Source: Boletus sp. NGJ
Taxonomy: Eukaryota; Basidiomycota; Agaricomycetes; Boletales; Boletaceae
Direction of reading: 5' to 3'
Length of the DNA: 56,114 bases
Assembly (NCBI GenBank): GCA_019096195.1
Contig: JAGTXK010000047.1
Span: 1-56,114, forward strand
Of the stretch, positions 21,790 to 33,389 are shown in pieces. The position numbers were made by a program, and so were the translations under genes. Position 1 is the stretch's first letter, and each line of letters opens with the position of its first letter. The notes below the pieces were generated by a model. That model saw nothing but the letters and a program-made list of their open reading frames with translations. It searched no databases and had not been told where the DNA came from.

Positions 21790-22520
21790 TTCATCTAGTT
21801 TCTAGTTTGATGTTTTCTTATGCTTTTGCCAATCATTTCCTACACTTTCGCCAGTCATGTCCTACACTTTCACCAATCAATCAATACCCTACACTCTCAG
21901 TACACTTTCAGTGCATTTTCACTATACTTTTTTTTCATAGACTATGACCTTAAGTACACTTTTGCTGATCCATTTCCTACACTTTCACTATACCCTTGGC
22001 ATGAGATTTCGATTTCTTACAATTCACTACACTTTTCCTACACTCTGACCTTACACTTCCCTACACTTTCACTTTCACTGACCATTTCCTACACTTTTGG
22101 TACACTTTCACTAGACTTTTTTTTCTAGACTCTGGCCTTGAATTACATAGGTCGCTGTGCATACCAAGACAATTCCCATGGTCAAACAATCCAAAATAAA
22201 TATCAGGTCCAATATATCTACGCTTTTCAGTATACTTTCCTACACTTTCCAAGCAGATTTTCACCATAGTTAGACCTATGCTTTTAGTAGACTTTTCTAC
22301 ACATATTTCACTCAATGCCAATCAATCTGTGACCAACATTTTCACCATAACCAATCCTATGCTTCAATGGACCATTTCCTCTACTTTGCTATGCTTTTGT
22401 CTACACTTTTCCTATATAATTTGGTACACTTTCCTATGCTTTTCCAGAGCATTTACTATGCTTTACCATGCTTTTTTCCTACACTTTCGGTACACTTTCC
22501 TTGACTATTTTGTATGCTTG
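21790..22520. repeat. degenerate CTACACTTTC short-repeat tract
   Basis: Roughly 25 variants of a 10-base CTACACTTTC/CTATGCTTTT word occur over about 730 bp, spaced irregularly and all in the same orientation. There is no supported coding sequence. It lies next to the DDE transposase remnant and could be subterminal repeats of a DNA transposon or a decayed satellite. 22521-22839 shows nothing clear. Confidence 0.6.
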
Positions 22521-22837
22521 TCTACACTAAGGAAACCGAGGATAACTTTCTATCTAATAGGAAACCATGTGGAGGCATGTAGAAGGCATTACAGCTGTTT
22601 GTAAATCTCTGTGGAAAACAAATTCTGAAAAGCCATGCCTTGAAGACAGCTGGGAAGGAACCCTGAGCACAGCTGAGTGGATGGCCTGCACAGCTGAATA
22701 AGCATGTTTGTTTTGCACTCCCATGCCAGGGCCCTACCACATTGTATAGTACCTCCCAACATCAAAGTTTGAATTCCACTTCTGTACAATGACAACCATA
22801 GCATCAATGATATCTGCCACATACAGTACTAGATATC

Positions 22838-24352
22838 AAGAAATCACTAGTTTACAGGATGCTCTCTTTGTACTCAAAATATGGCACCATCACCAACCCA
22901 AGCAAATATTCTCTCACAACTGGGTGCTGTTGACTCCTCACCTCTGATGACATTGCTTTCATTTCAACCATTATTCAGAATTGCAACACCATCTATCTTG
23001 ACAAGCTTCAGCATGAACTCTGGGTCAAGCATCAAAAGTTTGTAACACTTTCAAATCTTCTTTGAACACTCCAACATCTTTCCATCACACATAAAGTTGT
23101 TTCATGTGCAGCTGCAGAATGAAATGAAGAGACACATGCAATCTATATGAATTGGATTGCTACTGATGTGCCGGATCTAAACATGCTTCTTTTATCGACG
23201 AAGCAGCCAAGGATAAGTGGACATCCATCTGCCAATATGGGTGGTTGTCATATCCTGTGTAATTCGACAAGTCCAACTCTGGCACTCTGTCCATAACTCC
23301 GGCACGTTCTCCCTCAGAGTACATCCTCATACCCTCAGACTTGTAACACACTCACTATAGTATTCATACTTCTCCTTTCATACATAACCTATGCTTCTTC
23401 ATCCGTCCTAGTCCTGCCTTATAGTTGTCTCCAACCCAGTGTCTGTCTCGCTTAGGAGCACTGCTCCAGTGAGGTACCATCTCCATCCTGTTACTCATTA
23501 CACCTTATGAACTCCATTACTAATACCTTTGTTCCGATCATATATAAACCCTCTGTACTACTCCTGTAAAGTCAGTTCAAATATCAACTCTGAACACTCC
23601 TCCTGGCTCCCGTCTGAGTCTCGACAACTCACTCCGACCCTCTGCTTGACTTGACATTTGACTACGTTAAGTCCAAACCTCTAATCCTCCTACGTCTTCG
23701 AAATCCAGGACATCGGACTTGAGCAAGGGTGCACCACATAAGGTGAAGCCAAGTCCCGACACCCTCAAGTAACTCCGGTCCTTTGGAGTTTCATCAGAGT
23801 TGTCCATTCTTAATAGTGATTAGGGAAGGTTGTCTGCTGCTGTGTCAGCAGATGCTTTGTTTGAGGAACAAGGTTCTCAATCCTTCCCACCATCACTCTT
23901 GATGGTATCATTGCATATGATATCATAGAAGGACCAGTCGATAGTCAGCACTTCATGAGATTTTTGAAGGAACATGTGGTATGTCTTCATAGTTCATATA
24001 TAGTATTTACTTATCTTTTGTACAGATGCCTCTCACCAACCTGTATCCTAGTCCCTGCAGCATTATTGTCATGGACAATTGCTGCATCCATAAGACTGAG
24101 AAGGTCCACATGCTTATTGAAGACATGCACTGTATGTATGTGATGTTGTTCTTTACATAGTACTAACTACTACTAGTTTACAAGCTTATCTTCCTCCCCC
24201 CTACTCTCCCAATTATAATCCGATTGAACAAGCATTCTCAGCAATCAAGGCATACTTTCAGCACTACCTTGATGACTTCTCAATGACCACAATTGTATAC
24301 ACTTGTCAGAGCATTATTACTTCTGACAAAGCAGAAGGCTTTTTTCAGGTGT
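22838..24352 (+). pseudogene. DDE-superfamily transposase with introns, split by a solo LTR
   Basis: The helix-turn-helix part reads SLVYRMLSLYSKYGTI (22840-22890), then LTSDDIAFISTIIQNCNTIY and LRTLQHLSITHKVV-like (TGA at the Arg, 22935-23090). DLNMLLFIDEAAKDKWTS (about 23168-23230) is followed by the LTR insertion. After 23816 come FSILPTITLDGIIAYDIIEG (first catalytic region), an intron 23977-24025 (GTATGT..ACAG), MPLTNLYPSPCSIIVMDNC with the second Asp, an intron near 24128-24178, and YLPPPYSPNYNPIEQAFSAI with the catalytic Glu (24190-24250). The order and motifs fit fungal Tc1/mariner-like DDE_3 transposases. No TIRs were identified. Confidence 0.82.
23246..23815 (-). repeat. solo LTR of the chromovirus C family inside the transposase gene
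   Basis: On the plus strand it runs from TGTCATATCCTGTG to GTCCATTCTTAATA, the reverse of the 588-bp LTRs at 36147 and 43388. Flanks are GTGGT (23241-23245) and GTGAT (23816-23820), a 4/5 duplication. Its CpG/CA end is altered (TAATA for TAACA). TATATAAA and AGTTCAAATAT are conserved near 23543-23570. Confidence 0.85.
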
Positions 24353-24431
24353 CAGACTACATTGTATCATTTTTTTTTTCTAATTGGGTTCAGATTAGAG
24401 AGGGTTATTTTAACATTATGTACTGTAATTA

Positions 24432-24468
24432 CACTGAGATACTGTATTAACAAATCAATATCTTGGTG
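24432..24468 (+). repeat. hairpin repeat, copy 2 module, unit 1
   Basis: CACTGAGAT (24432-24440) and ATCTTGGTG (24460-24468) pair along all nine positions if two G-U pairs are allowed. The same arms recur at 24787-24819, 43993-44026 and, in part, 45900-45936 and 46057-46085. The surrounding 24353-25356 holds no supported gene. Confidence 0.5.
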
Positions 24469-24674
24469 AATACTAATACCCACATTAAATAAATGATACT
24501 TGATAAAACTTGTAATACATGACAATTATATATTAGCATAAGGAATATGTACTCTACCATAGGATCCAAATACATTACATGGGTAGGTGCTAACTACTAG
24601 CAACTTACCAAATTCCACTGAGATCACCAAAGTGAATAAATATCGGCAGCTCCAGATCCATTAACAACAAATGG

Positions 24675-24706
24675 CTGAGATCTGACATGTTGTCAGATCT
24701 CGGTGG
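24675..24706 (+). repeat. hairpin repeat, copy 2 module, unit 2
   Basis: GAGATCTGACA and TGTCAGATCTC form a perfect 11-bp inverted repeat (24677-24687, 24691-24701) with loop TGT, followed by GGTGGATTT. It retains the CpG in ATCTCGGTG that the other units have as ATCTTGGTG. Confidence 0.6.
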
Positions 24707-24736
24707 ATTTGAACATTCAATATACCACCCATATAC

Positions 24737-24744
24737 TTTTTATA
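24737..24744 (+). promoter_or_regulatory. possible TATA box
   Basis: TTTTTATATAAAGC lies between the hairpin units, about 610 bases before the proposed start of gene E. No coding start directly downstream could be tied to it, so its use is uncertain. Confidence 0.25.
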
Positions 24745-24786
24745 TAAAGCAACCAGATATCAGAAGCAAAGAACAACCAGAAAATT

Positions 24787-24819
24787 CACTGAGATATGAT
24801 GTATGTCAAAATCTTGGTA
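24787..24819 (+). repeat. hairpin repeat, copy 2 module, unit 3
   Basis: CACTGAGAT (24787-24795) and ATCTTGGTA (24811-24819) repeat the arms of unit 1, with TATGATGTATGTCAAA between. AGATTTAA follows, as GGATTTGA does in unit 2. Confidence 0.5.
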
Positions 24820-25356
24820 GATTTAATGTAACACCAGTATAGATAGCTAGATACAATCTTTTCACATTGCAAAAGAAACAGAGTAATATAACTTAATTAT
24901 AAGAATATAGTAGGAGTGGTAGATACAAATAGGATAAAGTGATTCCCACAATTGGGACTGAGTTCACATGAATGAAATATAGGATGCAGGACTCTTATTA
25001 GCCCCCTCTAGTAGCCTCTATACTTATACTAGAATACTCTATTGATTTTATAAGCTATTTACTCATCTGCAATACGAGGGGATATGCCCTTGATATTCTG
25101 GTGTTGTATTCCACCACCATACTATATATTTGGCCGAATGTAGCTTGTACCCCATATTTGGTATATAGCTTACTTAAGCTCAACAAAGAACATATGTCTA
25201 CACTATTTATTTTAATTTGATCACCCCTTCTGACCAGATTAAACACCAATATGTCTGACTTTCAGCATCGATTATAAAAACAGGCAGCAATGCTAGAAAT
25301 GATAGAGAGGCAAGATAGTGAGTGTCAACTTACATATGATCCAGTAGAGTGTGTTG

Positions 25357-26648
25357 ATGGTGTCTGATACTGGAGAGATGAGGGAGAATGAGCAGTTGGA
25401 TGAACAGAATTGAACAGAAGAGGATGATGATATGGTGGTTAATGGTGATGGTAGTTCTGAAATGATGGTAAGACCTGATAGTGGGATGGCTGTTGACAGA
25501 TTGCAAGGGAGATCTATCAGCGATAAAGAAGGACCAAGTCATATTTATAATCCACAAAGCCAATTCAATTTTGTTGGTAGGCGATATATGAAAGAGGATA
25601 TATATGAACTGATCAAAGATGAAATAAAGACAATGAAGAAGATGAAGAATACAGCACTACAGACAAAGGTAGACAAAGACAAGGAGACAATTTCAAGAAT
25701 GAGAAAGAAAATAGGAAAGGCAAAAGCAAATGAATTGAATGAGGCAATTAACATTGTGAAGGAGATGGACAAGTTGGTGAGTGATCAATTGAATTGCAAT
25801 ATGTGAGTACATTGTTCTATGCTGATACTATGGCTGACAATGTTACATATAGCTGTAAAGAAGCAATGTAAGTAAATTATCTAAGATGCAACAAGGATCT
25901 AATGTGATCAGCATGTCTGTGACAAGAATGCGAAAGTGCCATCACCTCTACTATGTGATCTGCATGTTGCACATGTGGTGTCACAAATCCAATATTGAAA
26001 TGCAACCATTTGAAACTTATGAAGAGATGATGCGACGAGAATTTGAATGTGCTGTGTGTCAAACAGCAATGATAGGTATACCACATGCAAGCAAATAGAG
26101 GCCATGGAACATGCCATTTATCGAAGACGAAGGTATGAAACAGATTGTGGACCATGTGATTGAGCAAGGGTTGATGGCGATGAAGAGGAGTGGACTTATG
26201 AGAGAAGCATGCAAGAACATAGAAGAGCTTGCACTGTGGAAGAAGTGGGGGAAGGATGGGACAATTGAGAAAGATATTCAGTACAGATTAGTGTAAGTGT
26301 TCTGCTGAGATGTGATGTACAGACTTACTGACAAGGATCAACCAAGAATATCAACTGAGGTCATGAAACAATTCCAGACATTCTGGATCACAAAGGACAG
26401 CATCAATCTTGTGAAATCACATCAATATTTAATCGTGCAGTCAGCAGATGGTATGTACTATCTGAATGTACTACCTCAAAAGACATAGTGCAAATCAAGT
26501 CAAAAGAAATCTGGACAACAAATGACAACACATGCACTATTCGACATATCTAGAGAACCTGCAGGACCATCTACCAGAAGGAGAGGGGTTGTGCATGGAA
26601 GTGACGAATTTATACCAGATGACAGTTCTGTAATTACCATCAGCAATT
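25357..26648 (+). pseudogene. gene E (unrecognised, coiled-coil N-terminus)
   Basis: The proposed start is ATG 25357 (MVSDTGEMRENEQLDEQ), then a TGA and an acidic stretch. An open part (25432-25806) continues with VGRRYMKEDIYELIKDEIKT and a Lys/Glu-rich coiled-coil-like segment. A GTGAGT at 25803 with CATATAG at 25853 is a likely intron. Later exons read MRREFECAVCQTAMIGIPHA, a stop at an expected Trp, RPWNMPFIEDEG and DIQYRLV (25990-26290), then TDKDQPRISTEVMKQFQTFW and SREPAGPSTRRRGVVHG ending at TAA near 26648. I do not recognise a named family. It lies co-directional and upstream of gene D. Confidence 0.5.
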
Positions 26649-26967
26649 AAACACAACATCAATGCACAATTATATGCAAATACACCAAGATTTGATGTAT
26701 GATGACATCTCAGCCATTTTAACATACAAAAATAGTTACACACAGATAATTCATACTCTATATTCAATGCTCAACAAATGGCCACATATATATAACAACC
26801 ATCTAGTATGTTTGTGTTGTATTATTTATCAAGATTATATGTTACAGAAGATCTTGGGAAGTAGAATGGTCCAGAAAAGACATGTGGTGATCTGTAATTT
26901 TATGACATATTCATTTTACTATCCCACATATGACAACAAGCTACTCTACTTCTATTCATTACCAAGG

Positions 26968-29900
26968 ATGTTGACTGAGAACACCAGGTCTAAAGGAAAA
27001 TGCAAAGGGGTTGATAAAGTGGTACACAAGAAAAAACCCACAATTGAGATTAGTGCTGCAGAAGCAACAGAGCTAGACACATTATTGGAGGCATTCTACA
27101 ATCTCGAGAAGAAAGGACATGCTGCATTTCTAGAATATGCATGCACTGATATTCTAGACCATGATTTCAAGTTCGGGTTGTACAACCCCTGTCTTCTGAA
27201 CTCTGTCAAAATGTGCAATATTCTTCATTCATTCAACAACAACAACTTCAATTGTTTCTCTCTCAGATCAGTGATCCCTATCATCCTACCCTCTAATGTC
27301 ATTGATTTATCCACATTGAACAAAGATATCTCAATTGAATCGATCGATCAACACAGCACTCATCTGCTTTTGCTGCATCTTAAATGGGACAATGACGAAG
27401 GCATCCATGAAATTATTGCCATGGGGGGATGGCACTGCTGTGCCACATTGTTGGAATGGCTGAAACAGAGAGAGACTCAGATGAAGAAAGCAAAATCTTT
27501 ATGGCACAGTCTGAAGAATCAGAAGGACAAATCTGCTTCAGCACAGGAGATCGAGGATGCAAAAATCAATATGAAGTAAGTCAAGCAATGCTGAATCTCC
27601 ATGGCATGTGGATTGTAGCTGTGTATGATGAAGGTGTGTCATTATATACTATACACAATCTATATCTAACAAACAAAACTATGAATAGTGAAGCAACTGG
27701 GTGTTCATTTGTCAACAAATCAGCAGCTCTATAGTTATGCTGAGATAGCTGAGGAAGATATTGTGCAAACGTTCCAGATGATGAAATTCAATGGCAAAAC
27801 ATGGTGAAATTGCCATGTTAAAGCGGGATCTCAATCATAGTCACATCCACACAGAATCTGATTACTTTTTTAGCAAGACTTTGTATGAAAGCTCATGGAA
27901 ACGATCATTGACATCCCTTTGACACACTATATCCACTCCAATATATTCAAGATCACTAGGCTTACACAAGATCTCCTTTCAGAACATGGCAGCATGAGTC
28001 ATTTGATTGATAATGTTTAGCATATGTATAACAACAAAAACATGATATATACAGCTTCTAGCAGCACTTGTGATCTCATTAGAAGAATGCCTTCAAATGT
28101 GTTTCAACACTATTGAATGGAGTGGTGCTGAGGTGGAACAGCATATGCGGATCCTGCATAATCTGCATTGAGTGAACAGGTCATTAATGATTCAAAATTC
28201 TATCTCAGCCAATGTATTGAACAACTTGTTCTGGACAAGAACCCCATGAAAGAAGTCATTGATGACAAAGTGCATTCAGAGCTTGACACTATTTATGCTG
28301 AGAAACTTGGGGAAGAAGATGTCTGAAAATACTTTGGCACCTTGTCAAAAATCTGGATAGATTGATATGATCAATATGCTGAAGCCATCATTGACAAGCT
28401 AAACGATTTACATACTGCAATGTTCACTGATGATCACCCTGACATCATGAATGACAATGTCAAGAAGGTATGGCATGATTGTGCATCGAAAGCCAAACTC
28501 ATTTTGCAGACCCTGGACCTACCCATCATCCACAAATATCTCCCATTTATGAGTGTGTCTGTATGGACCTCCCTATCGCAACAACTGAGATGTGTACCAA
28601 AATCCCTTCTCAAGGTGAGTCATTTCTATATTCATATATCCAGTCCACCTGAGATGTACAACACAACACAATCTCAGAGATAATCACCTCCACATCCCAC
28701 TGATTCATCGAGATTGACCAACTGTCTTGATCTTAGTGTATAATCCACCACATATTTGATCAAGATATGATATATTCTCGTATCTCAGTGATATCATACT
28801 ATTTACTTGGACTAACATCAATACATCTGTAGATCTCTGCGTGGTACAGTCTGCTCGTCCATAACTACAAAATTGTCAGTGGATCGTGAAAGATCAGTTC
28901 TGCTACTGCAGAAATTATATGTGCATTGTATGGCCACCCAGATTTGAGGGCTGATCACATCCATGATGCATGTCAGGCGGTAGGTGGTTTATATAAATTC
29001 CACATTGCAGCCCTAATCATTCTTAAACAATATGGACTCTCGTCCAATCGTTCAGTGCATTACTGTGATTGGAAGAGGAGATTTTTAATATGAGGATCTC
29101 CATTCAATCTGATACTTCTCATTCCATCAAGGAATACATGCTTTTCAAAGAAGATAATAAACTTATCATGAAGATCAAAGTGCCAAAATTGTTGGCTAAT
29201 CAATTGATTGTATTTGAGAGGGAAGCGGGTGACATGGACGGTAAGTTGTAGATCTGTCATGTTGTGTGACATTGTATCATTAACATGCCTCATAGAAGTT
29301 TTCCTTTAAAAAGAATTGCGATCAGAAGTTGTCATATTTGACTCTATATGCAAGGATATCATCAAGACTCGATGAAGACAGGCCATCAATAAAAATTGAA
29401 TGGAATGATGGACAAAAATCATTCTCATTGATAAGGAGCCTTATGGATTTCTGTGTGTTACCAAACTCCTCAATTTCCATACCTTACAATGGGGCAATAC
29501 ATCAGGTGGCAGTGAATCCCAATTTTGCAAGGAGACAATCGCCATTGCCATCATCAAATACTGTACTATTTACAAGTATTGTCTCACACTTTTATCACTG
29601 AATAGTGCTGCCACTCATTTCAGAGCTTTGTTGGAATCGGTTGTCTCTGTGATGCTTGGGAAACAAAAGGGGTGGCCACCGAAGGCTGATGATATTGTTC
29701 CTGAACACAAGCTCACCTGGCTGGACAACATCAACATCGACAACACAACCGCCATCCAGACTGTGTTTGGTATTGAAACTGAGAATAATCGCATGGTGGT
29801 CACAACCCAGAAAAAGAACAACATTGATATTATCAAAAAAGTTGTTCATGCCATCAAGGCATGTTCTACTGTGTGGGACCTGTCTATGGTCGACCTAGAC

Positions 29901-32452
29901 AAGCCAGCCAAATTGTATCCTGTCTACCCTCAACTTGAAGCAACATTGAAGCATTTCATCAAAATGTGTCCCTCTTTCACTCTTATGATGCATCATTGAT
30001 ATCATATCACTTGTAGTTGCTTGTCTGTAGTGCATATGCAAATCATGATGACAGAGTGGATTTGGATGACATTGTCAACAATGAAACAATGCTCCCCAAA
30101 GAAGAATAGCTTGTGTACAATGCCATCACAGCATCCAAGTCTCTCCCGAACAAGAATTCAACAGCCACAGAAGGCATGACTTACACATCATTCAAATGTC
30201 TTTTTTCTGACTTGGTAAATAGTGCTGTCCTTAAATCTCTTGGATTTGTCATCCCATGCACTAAGAAGCCAGTGTAGACATTGAACTGTAAGTTGCATTT
30301 TTGCTATGATAAACACAATAAGTACACATCACCTCAGATGGTTTCTCTCTGTGTGTACCTGGATTCAAGTCCAGTGCTGGTCCATCTTGCATCCAGACTT
30401 GTGCTTCTGACACATCTGCACCTACCCCTGCCACTGCAGTCAAGATAGCCAACACACACAATGACAATGTTTTCATGGAGACTCAAGGCACTCTAATCAG
30501 TGAGAATTCTGATATTGATCTATATGACCTGGATTTTATACAGAAACTGAAACAGCTGGATGTGAATCATGACGAGATGACAACACAATTGGAACATGAC
30601 TCAGGTGTGTTCATTATGCATCATTTTCACTGAGATATTACACATTTACAAACCTTGTGCTTTTCAATCCCATTTCTACCCACTCATAACTCTTTGTTTT
30701 TGATCAACCATTCACCATTTCCACCACAATTGTGCTCTTTCATTGATATTGGTATTTTTAACTTGTCGTTCACAAAGCTAACCCTTTCTTCATACACAAT
30801 GATAATGATATGAGGGTCGATGGTCTGTATATTTTCCTTTATTCTCACATCCATGTCTCTCTCCATTAACTCCATCTGGCATTCATATTCAGATCCTCAT
30901 GTCATTGTGGATGCACATTCCACATCTTGCATGACACTCCACCAGCATATGTATCTGATGTCTTCATTTGCACCTCACAATACCATCCAATGAAACTCCC
31001 CCATCCCTTCAGCACACTGCTTGATCGCCTCTTGTCAACCCAATGGCATCACTCCAGATATAGGTGACAAGTGTTACGGTTACCGAAGGGGGTACATCTT
31101 TTCCCCTTCCCTCTCCCCCCGTAGGACTATGGGACGACCTCTTCTTCAACTCTGACCAGGAATTTCCCTGGGATTCCCCCGCAACCCCAACTCAGGCATT
31201 GCCCCATTCGGAGTTACCTTTCTAGGAAGTTACTCGTAACTCCCTTTCTAGAAACCTACTCAATTGGTATGGACACTACCTCTCCATTTCATTGATACAT
31301 GTCTTCCTCCTTCTTGATCCGATCACTGACATTGCCTCCTTGGCTGTGCTCTCTCGTACACAGCCCAGTATTCCTACCTTCCATTTTCTGATTCATGCCT
31401 TGATCATTTATAGTAATCTCTTATCCGTGATAGGATATTACTATACTCGTCACAAAGCCTGCCCTAGAGGGATAAGGCCTATAAATAGAGACACAGGCTC
31501 TCCATGTAACTCTAACCTAGATCTACACTCCTTCCCGTGTAATCTATCAAGCTCACTTCTCCTGCTTAAAGGTTCCACTTCACCTCAGAAGCCTTCTCCC
31601 GCGATCTGGAGGTGCTCACCCTTGTGCTCGTGATCATCCTACTCATCACTTCGCACTTGTGTGCCGTTGTTGCCGTCGCCAACCTCTAAAGCTTCGGCAA
31701 CTCCAACGACCAACAGAGGTTGGTTGTCGTCGGTCAGGACTCCGCCACTGACCTTGCAAGACCGGGACTCCGCCACCGGCACTCACGAAATCCGAGACTC
31801 CGCCATCGGTATCGAAGACTCCACCATTCGATTATAGGCCAGTAAGCCCTAGGAGCTAGCTGACAGAAGGCAACTCCTCTTAGGCCTGGAACGGTCTGCC
31901 CTTGCCTCCACGAGAAGGTCTAGGGGGAATCCGTGGTAAATCCGAGACTCCGCCATCAGTCATAGAGGGAACGGTAATCAAGGCCACTCTACGTAAAGCT
32001 AGCAGTTGGTCCCCAGTCAGAGGGTATTTGGGCCTCTGGAGGTTAAGTAATCTTCCTCAAGTCCTGCTAGTCCAGTAATCCAACAGGTGTTGGGATTATA
32101 CGGGAACGTGTCACCATTGTTACCCGGCGTAACAACAAGTGTGCCCCCAATTCTCTGTCCTCCAGCACAGTCATCTCTCATGCGCAATCTCCTATCACTT
32201 GCAGATTCTCATTATCACTCACATGTCCTTCCAGCTGATCACACTGCTTCTGCTCCAAAACATTCCCATATCAACAGCATTGGCGGCAGAGCAGTTATGT
32301 CCCCTAAATACTGTACAAAATGAAGAATCTCTCCAAAGCAGACAGAAAAAAAAAAGCAAGGTATGTCAAGGGTGAAGAGGATTATGAAATAGATGGATTA
32401 TCCACCAATGATGATGTCAACAATGAGATGATCAATTCTGTGAACTATGGCT
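26968..32452 (+). pseudogene. gene D (unrecognised large multi-exon gene), split by a solo LTR
   Basis: The first long exon starts at ATG 26968 (MLTENTRSKGKCKGVDKVV) and runs to about 27577. It contains VIPIILPSNVIDLSTL and GGWHCCATLLEWLKQRE, which resembles a ParB-like G-x-H-R-R motif with both Arg changed to Cys by CGC/CGT to TGC/TGT. A Lys-rich helix and GMWIVAVYDEG follow. A GTGTGT..AATAG intron (27635-27688) precedes QLYSYAEIAEEDIVQTF. Later parts are VINDSKFYLSQCIEQLVLD (28170-28620), GHPDLRADHIHDACQAVGGL (28930-28990), KADDIVPEHKLTWLDNINID (29626-29999) and SENSDIDLYDLDFIQKL (about 30500-30600). The basic-acidic tail ends at TGA 32450. Stops are frequent. The ParB-like reading is tentative and no function is claimed. 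Confidence 0.5.
31072..32134 (+). repeat. solo LTR of family X (1063 bp) inside gene D
   Basis: It starts TGTTACGGTTACCGAAGGGG, ends CCCGGCGTAACA, and has a perfect duplication ACAAG (31067-31071, 32135-32139). It matches 6738-7742 in opposite orientation. It has a CCTATAAATAG TATA-like site near 31469 and five GACTCCRCCA repeats (about 31738, 31770, 31797, 31818, 31951). No internal domain was found. Confidence 0.92.
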
Positions 32453-33331
32453 GATCCATCCACCTTATCTCAAAATCTTGTACTTGTATCCATTCATTTA
32501 CATACAATGTAACATCATGATCTCTGTGTACTGTCTCATATCCTGTTTTCACTGACATCACATATATTTCTCAATCTCGGTGCTTTCTTCTATAATTTTC
32601 CTCTCTATGTAAACCTAATCCATTTCCTTTTTGGGTGGTGGCATTATCTTCATTGTTGTCACTCCTCCATCTTCAGGTCCCATGTTCTTACAATCATTCC
32701 CTCTCTATATCATTCCCACCAGTTCTCCATCTCCTCTCATCATCCACCATTCCTTCTCCTCTACACTCCACACACATAACATCACCTGCATACTGTACAT
32801 GTTTCTTTACTTTTCACACCCTCATTTCTTCTCCATTTCATGCTATTCATCTTGTCCTCTCTCTTTATCACTCACCACTCTCATCTCTCATCCAGATATA
32901 TCTTGAAACACCACTCATGTGGTATACAGCCAGCCCTTCTTGATATAGATGTACATCTCACATTTCCTGGTCAGTCTCCTCATCATACCCTCTTTCCTCT
33001 TCCTCCTCTCCTTTGTCTCCTGCTTCTCCTTTATCTTCTTTCACTTCCCTTGTCATACATTTCACACATCTCCCTTCTCCATCCTGCATTCCTTTTGCAT
33101 TCCATTTCACATCCTCGTATTACTATCTATCTCTGCCCCTTCTATCTAATACATTTGAATACATTCACCTCCTCTTCTCTCGTTTCTTTACCACCCCCTC
33201 ACCATCATACTCTCCTGTATTTCACATCTGACTTGCCGCTCGGTCACACCCTTGTTGTTTGCCAAGTCACAATATATTTGACCCTACCATTCAGTCATGG
33301 TCCATATCACCGCTTCCTGTCCATTTCAGTC

Positions 33332-33339
33332 TATATAAG
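33332..33339 (+). promoter_or_regulatory. TATA box of gene A copy 2
   Basis: TATATAAG lies 58 bases upstream of ATG 33390. The pyrimidine-rich leader between them contains tandem CACT repeats (about 33359-33377). The preceding 32453-33330 is C/T-rich with no supported gene. Confidence 0.55.
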
Positions 33340-33389
33340 CATTTTTCTCGCTTTCTCTTCACTCACTCACTCACTCAGACCTCCTCCTG

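Noticed and set aside
31292-31633. 113-codon protein gene
   Set aside because: It lies inside the solo LTR of family X, and the related LTR at 7080-7397 has only a shifted, shorter counterpart. It is an LTR leader, not a gene.
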